From the NCBI GenBank assembly GCA_021798075.1, contig JAJZYO010000160.1:1-5397 (forward strand): a DNA stretch of 5,397 nucleotides, written 5' to 3'. Source of the DNA: Actinomycetes bacterium. GTDB lineage: Bacteria; Actinomycetota; Acidimicrobiia; Acidimicrobiales; Palsa-688. This document shows, piece after piece, positions 1 through 5,344 of this stretch. The first letter of the stretch is position 1; each line of letters starts with the position of its first letter. A program made the position numbers and the translations under genes. Below the pieces are notes generated by a model. That model did not search any database and had not been told where the DNA came from. It worked only from the letters and a program-made list of their open reading frames with translations.

Positions 1-657
1 CTCGGCGCGCTGCTGAGCCAGGATCTGCTGGCGCTGGATCTCCGCTACGAGGGCCGCGATCCTGCCCTTCACTTGTTGTTCGAGCACGATCAGTTGGTCT
101 TGCGCCGCCTGTACCTGCTGTCGCTCACGTCCGAGCCGGGACAGCTGGAGCAAGTCGGCCCGGCGCGCGGAGACCAGCCTCACCCGGGCCGTGCTGGCGT
201 CGGCTTCGGCGAGCTGGTAGCGGTCGAGGGCGCTCGTCTGGTCTGCTGCGAAGGTCTGCTCCAACTCCTGGCGCAGCAGCGCTTGGTCGACGGTTTGGAC
301 CGGCGCAGGCGTGCCGAGCGCCACTTCCGGGCCGCCCCCCACATACGCTTGGATGGCGTCCTGCTGGAGAAGTGCTATTGTCTTCGACTGTTCCTGCCTT
401 GCCTGCTGGAAAGCATGCGTAGCTGCGTCTACGCGCGCTCGTGCTAGTGCCAGCTTCTGTACGCCAAAGTCGTACTGCTCGCTGAGGCCGTCTTCTTGTT
501 GGCCCAAAGCAGCAATCTTCGTTGCGATCGCGGTCGCTTGCGCGCGCTCGCTGGCAAGTTGGTCAGCGCGTGCGGTCGTTTGGGTGACGATGCCTGCCAA
601 GGTGGCAAGGACAGTTAACATCGCCGCTACCTTGACGGCATTGCGACGGGCGTACAT
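1..657 (-). CDS. Secreted coiled-coil protein, N-terminal part (probable NlpC/P60-type peptidoglycan hydrolase), partial at left edge
   Basis: The reverse strand is open from ATG at 657 to the window edge, giving 219 residues with no stop. Residues 1-31 form a signal peptide: basic start MYARR, a hydrophobic core around residues 9-24 and an Ala-Arg-Ala cleavage site before Asp32. The remainder is helical, charged and glutamine-rich (33 Gln by my count, no Cys seen), with two coiled-coil blocks at about 32-105 and 125-219 and a short GGGP break near 107-110. This layout is what I know from the N-terminal region of actinobacterial C40 (NlpC/P60) cell-wall hydrolases and PcsB-like proteins, where the coiled coil controls a C-terminal cysteine peptidase. 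That catalytic domain would lie beyond the left edge, so the enzyme assignment is inference; secretion and the coiled coil are seen directly. No Shine-Dalgarno precedes the ATG. An in-frame GTG at 672-670 would add five residues and is a possible alternative start. Confidence 0.75.
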   Translation of the reverse strand, partial: MYARRNAVKVAAMLTVLATLAGIVTQTTARADQLASERAQATAIATKIAALGQQEDGLSEQYDFGVQKLALARARVDAATHAFQQARQEQSKTIALLQQDAIQAYVGGGPEVALGTPAPVQTVDQALLRQELEQTFAADQTSALDRYQLAEADASTARVRLVSARRADLLQLSRLGRERQQVQAAQDQLIVLEQQVKGRIAALVAEIQRQQILAQQRAE

Positions 658-683
658 TTTCGGCGACGTCACAATGCCCGATC

Positions 684-713
684 ACGATATTGGGCCCGCA
701 CTCCGGCGGTCAA
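684..713 (-). promoter_or_regulatory. Sigma-70-like promoter for the secreted coiled-coil gene
   Basis: Read on the minus strand, a -35 hexamer TTGACC (713-708, five of six consensus bases) is followed by an 18-base spacer and a -10 hexamer TATCGT (689-684, four of six). Transcription would begin near 675-677. That leaves only about 18-20 untranslated bases before the ATG at 657, or an almost leaderless message if the in-frame GTG at 672 is the start. This fits the lack of a ribosome binding site. The promoter lies immediately downstream of the transporter's terminator, so the coiled-coil gene is probably an independent transcription unit. Confidence 0.5.
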
Positions 714-722
714 GGACCGTCG

Positions 723-762
723 AAAAAGGGATAAGCCCAAAAGTGCTGAAAATGGACTTATC
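723..762 (-). terminator. Intrinsic terminator of the MFS transporter gene
   Basis: On the minus strand, about 40 bases past the transporter stop, GATAAGTCCA (762-753) can pair with TGGGCTTATC (739-730). All ten pairs form, one of them a G-U wobble, around a 13-base loop, and CCTTTTT (729-723) follows. This is a classic stem plus U-tract. It works only leftward: on the plus strand the wobble becomes a C-A mismatch and no T-run follows. It sits in an AT-rich island that stands out from the surrounding sequence. Confidence 0.7.
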
Positions 763-801
763 GGAAAAAGCTTTTGCGGGCCAATGGGCCGCGCACGCGC
801 C

Positions 802-3651
802 TCAGGGGCCCGTGAGCCTGACGTCCGCGGCGACGGCCTCGCCGGCCGTGACCTCGACCGGCAGGCCTTCGCCGTCCCCGGCGCGGAGGAGGTACTTGCC
901 TTCGCTCACGTCGCCGAAGCGGTAGCTGCCCGCGTCGTCGGTCTGGGTGGTAGCTACGGTTTGGCCCGAGGGGAACGAGAGCGTGACGCTCACGTCCGGG
1001 ACCCAGGCCCCCTCGCTCGACGAGACAGCCCCGTAGATGTGGCCGAACCCGGTCAATGTGATCGTTGCCACGCGGGCGGTGCCCTTCCCGATGTCCACGG
1101 GCAGACGCTGGGTGCCGTGCCCCTTGGCCGACGCGACCAGTTCATAGCTGCCTTCGAGCACGTCGGAGAAGACGAAGGCCCCGTCGGCCTGAGCCCGGCA
1201 CCTCATGGCAACGGCCCCCTCACTGGTCTGCAGCACGAGGTCTGCTTCGAGGGGGGAGCCGTCCTTGGCGCTCGTGACCTTACCGGCCAAGGAGCCCAGG
1301 CCGAAGAGCTTGAGTTCCGTCCGTCCCCCGCCGGCGCCCACTTGGACCACCCTGGTCGAAGCGCGATAGGTGGGGGCCGTCGCCACCAAGGTGTACGAGC
1401 CGGTTGCGCCAACCTCAATAGAAAACCAACCGCTCACGTCGGAAACGCCCTCGCCGGCCCGCTCACCGCGCAAGCCCATCAGGGTGAGCCGGGCCCCCGC
1501 TATGGGCCGGCCGTCCTGGTCGGCGACGAGCCCGTCGAGCGTGCAGCCCGAGGCCGTTTGCCGGCCGGCAGGACTGGCACCGAGCGCCCCTTGTGCAGCC
1601 ACCCCGCTCGCACGGTGGGGGAGCCGGGGCGCAGGCGGCCCGGACGGGGACAGCCCGGCCCCGGCGCCTTGTAGCTCGACCGTCGTTGGCTCGGGCGCCG
1701 CCGGCGGGGGCCCGGCCGAAAGCCCCTGTCCCACGCCAGTCGTGGGCTCGGGCGCCGCCGGCGGGGGCTCGGCGGCGGGTGCGAGGTCCCTGGCCGGCCC
1801 GGGCGGGGGCACCGAGAACCAGGCGCCGGCTTCGGGACGGACCGCCGGCCGCGAAGGCTCCAGCGTCGAGTCGCCAGCCGCCCGCCGGCGGGCGGCCACC
1901 ACGCCGGCGGCCAGCGCGAACACGGCACAAGCCCCACCTACGCCAGCGGCTACGAGGACGACGTCGTGCATCGCGCTCGCGAAGCTAGCCCTCAGGACCC
2001 CCTCGCCGGCTGCACGGGCTGCCCGTCGCAGGTTCCCCTGGAGCACGAGGGCTGCCACCATGGGGCCTTGGCCGGCCGACGTGCCGCCGGCGGGGAACTG
2101 CCGGGCCAGTGCGTTGGTGAGATGGGTGGCGAAAACCGAGCCCGAGACGGCCACACCAGTGGCCACGCCCAGTTGGCGTACCCATGAGTTCACTCGCGAG
2201 GCCGCTGCCGCCTTGCTCTCGTAGCTGTCGCCGAGGCGTGGCCGCGAGCCTGGGTGTGAGGCCGCCGGCACCTGCCGCAGTGGGGCTGACGCGGCGACTG
2301 CCATAGTGAGGCGGGGGTAGGTGAGCCAAAGGCCGGCGCCGGCCAGGAGGAGGCCGGGGAGGAGCCCGACCCAGCCGCTGGTGGCCGAGATCCCGCTCAT
2401 CGCGTACAGGCCGGCCGCTGCCAGGACGAGCCCGCCGAGCAGGACAACCTTGGTCGCGACCAGGCGGGACCACAGGCGGGCGAGCGCGAGCAGGACGACG
2501 GGCACGCCCGTCAGGGCGAGCAGGCGGGCGCCGGCGCCAGAGGCGGGGTAGGCGAGGTCGTAGGAAAGGTAGAGGACCAGCAGCATGACCGTCCCGCTCA
2601 GGGCCATCGAGGCGCCGAAGGCCGCCGCTGTGGCCACCAGGAAGGGCCGCTGGCGCCAGAGCGACAGGGGGAGCAGCGGCGCCGGCGCTACGGACTCGAC
2701 CGCAACGAACGCCAAGAGCAACAAGCCGGTACAGGCGAGGCAGGCGAGGATCCCGCTGCTCTGCCACCCGTCCAGGTTGGCCGTGGTCCTCACCAGTCCC
2801 GCTACCAGTACGGCGAACGCGCTGGCCAGCAGGCCCAGCCCGGTCCAGTCGGGCCGGCCGGCCGGCGCCGCGGGCCGGCCAGGGAGCGAAGGGAGCGGCG
2901 AAGGAAGCTGGCGGCTCCGTGGCTCCCGGCCGAGCGCTACGGCGGCCACTGCCAGGGCTGCCCCGGCCGCCTCGGCGAGGAAGACAGAGCGCCAGCCGAG
3001 GTAGGTCGTGAGGAGCCCGCCGACGAGCGGCGAGGCGCCCAGAGCGAGCGCTCCCACGCTCGTGCGTGCGGCCGGCGCCAGCCACCCCTTGCCCGAAGTC
3101 GCCACCTCTGGCGGGCCCATGGCTGGTGACAGGCCGGCGTCAGCCGGGGCCACGCCGGCGCCAGCTCGCAACCCGCCGGCGCGGGGCCCCAATACGCCGG
3201 CGGCGGCCGGCACGAGCCCCGCACCCGCACCCTGGACCGCCCTCGCCACTATCAGCACGGCCGCCAGGTTGGTTGCCCCGGCGAGGAGCGAGCCCGCGCC
3301 GAAAACCATGAGCCCTGCCAGCAACAGGGTGCGGGGGCCGATGCGGTCGTACAGGTAGCCGGACATGGCGAGGGCGACCGCCATGGTCAGGGCAAACGCA
3401 GCCAGCACCCATTCGAGCTCGGGGAACGATGCGCCGGTGGCACGCTGGACCGCCGGCAGGGCGACGGCGACGGCCATGAAGTCGGCCAGGACGAAGGTGG
3501 TCGATAACCCGAGCGCGCCAAGACCACGCCCAGTTTGGGACGGCCGGCGTGGGGGCGCGCCCAAGGCTCCCGGCGCGCCGGGCGCTCCCGGCTCGGCGGG
3601 CCCGGCAGGTGCTCTGTCGTCGGCGGCAGCCGCGCGCTCCAAGGTGGCCAT
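802..3651 (-). CDS. DHA2-type MFS efflux transporter fused to three carboxypeptidase-regulatory-like domains
   Basis: This 949-residue inner-membrane protein has three parts. Residues 43-590 are a major facilitator domain with about 14 hydrophobic helices, as in the EmrB/QacA (DHA2) drug:proton antiporters. The loop after helix 2 carries the motif-A-like GYLYDRIGPRTLL (98-110), helix 4 the R-A-V-Q-G motif (137-141), and helix 5 the motif-C-like SPLVGGLLTTYLGW (207-220). Residues 591-703 are a Pro/Ala/Gly linker with two copies of PPPAAPEPTT (629-638, 648-657). Residues 704-783, 785-866 and 870-949 are three beta-sandwich repeats of the CarboxypepD_reg/Cna-B-like type, each with a hydrophobic G-x-V strand, a D-x-S/D-G/A-x-F/Y turn (for example DDAGSYRF at 905-912) and a G-S/K-Y-x-L strand. 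The substrate is unknown; proton-driven export is inferred from the family. ATG 3651 is chosen because AAGGAGG lies four bases upstream. The loop between helices 4 and 5 (155-198) and the stretch before helix 13 (457-480) are unusually long and low-complexity. The gene is divergent from the DUF3039 gene. Confidence 0.88.
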   Translation of the reverse strand: MATLERAAAADDRAPAGPAEPGAPGAPGALGAPPRRPSQTGRGLGALGLSTTFVLADFMAVAVALPAVQRATGASFPELEWVLAAFALTMAVALAMSGYLYDRIGPRTLLLAGLMVFGAGSLLAGATNLAAVLIVARAVQGAGAGLVPAAAGVLGPRAGGLRAGAGVAPADAGLSPAMGPPEVATSGKGWLAPAARTSVGALALGASPLVGGLLTTYLGWRSVFLAEAAGAALAVAAVALGREPRSRQLPSPLPSLPGRPAAPAGRPDWTGLGLLASAFAVLVAGLVRTTANLDGWQSSGILACLACTGLLLLAFVAVESVAPAPLLPLSLWRQRPFLVATAAAFGASMALSGTVMLLVLYLSYDLAYPASGAGARLLALTGVPVVLLALARLWSRLVATKVVLLGGLVLAAAGLYAMSGISATSGWVGLLPGLLLAGAGLWLTYPRLTMAVAASAPLRQVPAASHPGSRPRLGDSYESKAAAASRVNSWVRQLGVATGVAVSGSVFATHLTNALARQFPAGGTSAGQGPMVAALVLQGNLRRAARAAGEGVLRASFASAMHDVVLVAAGVGGACAVFALAAGVVAARRRAAGDSTLEPSRPAVRPEAGAWFSVPPPGPARDLAPAAEPPPAAPEPTTGVGQGLSAGPPPAAPEPTTVELQGAGAGLSPSGPPAPRLPHRASGVAAQGALGASPAGRQTASGCTLDGLVADQDGRPIAGARLTLMGLRGERAGEGVSDVSGWFSIEVGATGSYTLVATAPTYRASTRVVQVGAGGGRTELKLFGLGSLAGKVTSAKDGSPLEADLVLQTSEGAVAMRCRAQADGAFVFSDVLEGSYELVASAKGHGTQRLPVDIGKGTARVATITLTGFGHIYGAVSSSEGAWVPDVSVTLSFPSGQTVATTQTDDAGSYRFGDVSEGKYLLRAGDGEGLPVEVTAGEAVAADVRLTGP
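1682..1767 (-). repeat. Two 29-bp direct repeats in the transporter linker, 57-bp period
   Basis: Bases 1682-1710 and 1739-1767 are identical except for one position (1687 T versus 1744 G). The 57-bp offset is exactly 19 codons, so the reading frame is kept. Each copy encodes PPPAAPEPTT in the Pro-rich linker between the membrane domain and the beta-sandwich repeats. It looks like a small in-frame tandem duplication that lengthened a flexible tether. Confidence 0.85.
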
Positions 3652-3664
3652 CTGTCCTCCTTCC
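3652..3664 (-). promoter_or_regulatory. Ribosome binding site of the MFS transporter
   Basis: Read on the minus strand, GGAAGGAGG (3664-3656) is followed by ACAG and then the ATG at 3651. It is a near-perfect anti-16S match and fixes the start of the transporter, ruling out the in-frame GTG five codons upstream, whose codon run includes part of this site. The strong site contrasts with the other genes here, which have weak or no ribosome binding sites. Confidence 0.85.
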
Positions 3665-3752
3665 ACGGAGACGTTATCGACGCAGTGGGACGGCGACCTG
3701 ACGGGCCGGGCGGGCAAGGCACGGCCGCTCGCACCCGCCGGGCCGCCGCCAC

Positions 3753-3769
3753 AGGTTAACCTTGGTCTC
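3753..3769 (+). promoter_or_regulatory. Leaderless-type promoter of the DUF3039 gene, with overlapping 10-bp palindrome
   Basis: The hexamer TAACCT (3757-3762) fits the TANNNT -10 pattern, and exactly seven bases separate it from the A of the ATG at 3770. In actinobacteria this spacing usually means that transcription starts at the initiation codon itself. No Shine-Dalgarno lies before this ATG, as expected for a leaderless message, and no recognisable -35 hexamer is present. The -10 is embedded in the perfect palindrome AGGTTAACCT (3753-3762), a possible operator half-site, although it may be chance. Confidence 0.5.
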
Positions 3770-4063
3770 ATGAGTGTTGTGGAGGGCGTCGCCGCCCCCG
3801 AGGTGGGCATAGCTCCCCCCGTCCCTGACATCGACGGGGACCACGAGCGCATGGCCCACATCGTCCTCGAGGGAGTTGACACGGAGGAGGGGGATTTCGT
3901 GCCGGCGGGGCCGACGGTCGCCGAGGGGATCGTGATGGGGACCCCAGTGCGGGCGCTGTGCGGGAAGATCTGGGTCCCGGGGCGGGACCCCAAGCGCTAC
4001 CCCCTGTGCCCGACCTGCAAAGAGATCGCCGAGCAGATGGGCTGGGCCGTACCGGCCACCTAA
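3770..4063 (+). CDS. DUF3039 domain-containing protein
   Basis: This is a 97-residue soluble protein. The C-terminal half carries the DUF3039 signature as I remember it: G-T-P-V-x-A-L-C-G-K (57-66), W-V-P-G-R-D-P-K (68-75) and L-C-P-T-C-K-E-I (79-86). The three cysteines, Cys64, Cys80 and Cys83, with His25 or His30 from the conserved DHER...AH segment, could bind a zinc ion; that is inference. The family is known from actinobacteria and to my knowledge has no assigned function. The acidic segment at about 31-45 looks longer than the same region in relatives I recall, where histidine and valine are soon followed by the V-x-G-x-P-V strand. ATG 3770 is preferred over longer in-frame starts because those run into the transporter and because it matches the leaderless promoter. 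It lies 27 bases before the oxidoreductase and is probably co-transcribed with it. Confidence 0.85.
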   Translation: MSVVEGVAAPEVGIAPPVPDIDGDHERMAHIVLEGVDTEEGDFVPAGPTVAEGIVMGTPVRALCGKIWVPGRDPKRYPLCPTCKEIAEQMGWAVPAT

Positions 4064-4090
4064 GGGCAAACCGAGCCAGGTCCCAGCCAC

Positions 4091-5239
4091 GTGATAAAAG
4101 TCGGCGTCGTCGGGGTAGGCAACATCGCGCCCTACCACTTGGAGGCCTACCTGGGCCTCCCTGAGCACTGCCGCGTCGTGGCGCTGGCGGACATAGTGGC
4201 CGAGAAGGGCCCGAAGGCGGCACAGCGCTTCGGCCTCGAGGTGGCCTGTTTCGACAGCCACCGCAAGCTCCTCGAGGAAACCGAGGTGGACCTCGTGGAC
4301 GTGTGCACCCCGCCGAGCACCCACGCCGAAATCGCCATCGACGCTCTCGACAGCGGGCGCCACGTGCTGGTCGAAAAGCCCATGGCCGCGTCGCTCGAAG
4401 AGTGCGACGCCATGCTCCTCGCTGAGCGCCGGAGCGGGAAACTGTTGTCCGTCATCGCCCAGAACCGTTTCCGGACCGAGATGATGCGCTTGAAACGGTT
4501 GCTCAGTTCCGGCCTGGCCGGGAAGGTGCTGCACGCGCAGGTCGACTCGTTTTGGTGGCGGGGCGTTAACTATTACGACCTGTGGTGGCGCGGCACCTGG
4601 GAGGGCGAAGGGGGCGGTTGCACGCTCAACCACGCCGTGCACCACGTGGACCTGCTCCTTTGGATGATGGGGGCCCCGGTCGAAGTCCGGGCGATAATGG
4701 GCAACCTCGCGCACGACAATTCCGAGGTAGAAGACCTCTCGGCCGCCCTACTGCGTTTCCCTGACGGGGCTCTCGGTCAGCTCACGAGCTCGGTCGTGCA
4801 CCACGGCCAGCAGCAGCAGCTCGTTTTCCAAGCCGAACGTGCCCGGGTGTCGGCGCCCTTCGAGTGCTACGCGTCGCGTGCCCTTCCCAACGGTTTCCCC
4901 GAGCGCGACCGCCAAGTCGAAGCCGAGCTCACGGCCGCCTACGAGGCGATGGAGCCGCTGGCGCACGAGGGGCACGCCGGCCAGATCGCCAACGTGCTCG
5001 CCGCCCTCGAAGGCCGGGAGGAGCTCTTGATCGACGGGGAGCAGGGCCGGCGCACCATCGAGCTCATAACTGCGATTTACGACTCGGCCGTCACGGGCCG
5101 GCCGGTCTCCCTACCTATGGCCTCGACCGACCCCTGGTACCGGAGGGAAGGCCTATTAGGCGCCGCCCCCCGCTACCACGTAAAGAGCCGTGTGGTGAGC
5201 GACTTCGGCGAGGTGCCGATAACGACGACCGGTGGTTAG
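4091..5239 (+). CDS. Gfo/Idh/MocA family NAD(P)-dependent oxidoreductase
   Basis: This 382-residue cytoplasmic enzyme has a typical length for the family. Residues 1-120 form a Rossmann fold with the dinucleotide-binding loop G-V-G-N-I-A (8-13), an acidic residue at the end of strand 2 (Asp34), and the E-K-P motif (95-97) whose lysine is the conserved catalytic or cofactor-contacting residue. The C-terminal alpha/beta domain contains Y-Y-D-L-W-W-R-G-T-W-E-G-E-G-G-G (161-176), then N-H-A-V-H-H-V-D-L-L (180-189). His184 is the expected catalytic histidine and Asp187 is conserved, while Asn180 stands where many relatives have Asp. The tail from about 345 (DPWYRREG) resembles family members acting on sugars or inositols. 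The substrate cannot be read from sequence; oxidation of a sugar or cyclitol hydroxyl is the likely reaction. The GTG start puts the first Rossmann strand at residues 3-8 and follows a weak AGG ten bases upstream. Confidence 0.9.
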   Translation: MIKVGVVGVGNIAPYHLEAYLGLPEHCRVVALADIVAEKGPKAAQRFGLEVACFDSHRKLLEETEVDLVDVCTPPSTHAEIAIDALDSGRHVLVEKPMAASLEECDAMLLAERRSGKLLSVIAQNRFRTEMMRLKRLLSSGLAGKVLHAQVDSFWWRGVNYYDLWWRGTWEGEGGGCTLNHAVHHVDLLLWMMGAPVEVRAIMGNLAHDNSEVEDLSAALLRFPDGALGQLTSSVVHHGQQQQLVFQAERARVSAPFECYASRALPNGFPERDRQVEAELTAAYEAMEPLAHEGHAGQIANVLAALEGREELLIDGEQGRRTIELITAIYDSAVTGRPVSLPMASTDPWYRREGLLGAAPRYHVKSRVVSDFGEVPITTTGG

Positions 5240-5308
5240 GGCGGCGCCAGGCAGCCCGCGCACGGTAGCGATTCTGGCCGAGCAGAAAGGGCGTTCCCGG
5301 CGGTAGCG

Positions 5309-5344
5309 AAGGTCCCTAGAGGGATCCGCTAGGCCTTGTCCTTT
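5309..5344 (+). terminator. Possible weak terminator after the oxidoreductase
   Basis: AAGG (5309-5312) and CCTAG (5315-5319) can pair with CTAGG (5329-5333) and CCTT (5334-5337). This gives a nine-pair stem with a two-base bulge and a nine-base loop, followed by GTCCTTTT. It is in the right place, about 70 bases past the oxidoreductase stop, but the stem is interrupted and the T-run is short. The right arm overlaps the stop codon of the convergent gene. Confidence 0.3.

Noticed and set aside
766..775. AAAAGCTTTT 10-bp palindrome after the transporter stop
   Set aside because: It is a perfect palindrome with no loop, so it cannot fold well as RNA, and it has no partner copy nearby. It is probably part of the AT-rich terminator island.
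658..801. A c-di-AMP (ydaO-type) riboswitch upstream of the secreted coiled-coil gene
   Set aside because: Such riboswitches often precede cell-wall hydrolase genes in actinobacteria, but the gap is too short, the likely transcription start is near 675, and I see no conserved riboswitch core. The hairpin is better explained as a terminator.
784..2224. Long plus-strand open frames (about 296 and 284 codons) opposite the transporter
   Set aside because: They are antisense to a clearly conserved transporter and its beta-sandwich repeats. Their translations are Arg/Pro/Gly/Ala-rich without recognisable domains, as expected for shadow frames at this GC content.
3052..3189. A compensated frameshift as the cause of the odd transporter loop
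   Set aside because: Neither of the other two minus-strand frames restores the usual conserved loop sequence in this stretch, so an in-frame low-complexity insertion is the simpler reading.
3671..3676. TAACGT on the minus strand as a -10 element for the transporter
   Set aside because: It matches TANNNT, but no -35 lies at a sensible distance and the start would fall at the ribosome binding site itself. The support is too weak to annotate.
3652..3993. Longer N-terminus for the transporter extending to base 3993
   Set aside because: It would overlap the DUF3039 gene, and the added residues are non-membrane low-complexity sequence. A strong ribosome binding site precedes the ATG at 3651.
3674..4714. 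A 346-codon minus-strand frame opposite the DUF3039 and oxidoreductase genes
   Set aside because: It overlaps two genes with clear family motifs, crosses the promoter region and shows no domain. It is a mirror of strong third-position GC on the other strand.
4806..4818. CAG triplet run giving four glutamines in the oxidoreductase
   Set aside because: There are only four units, in a variable loop. This is ordinary for GC-rich genes and shows no sign of expansion.
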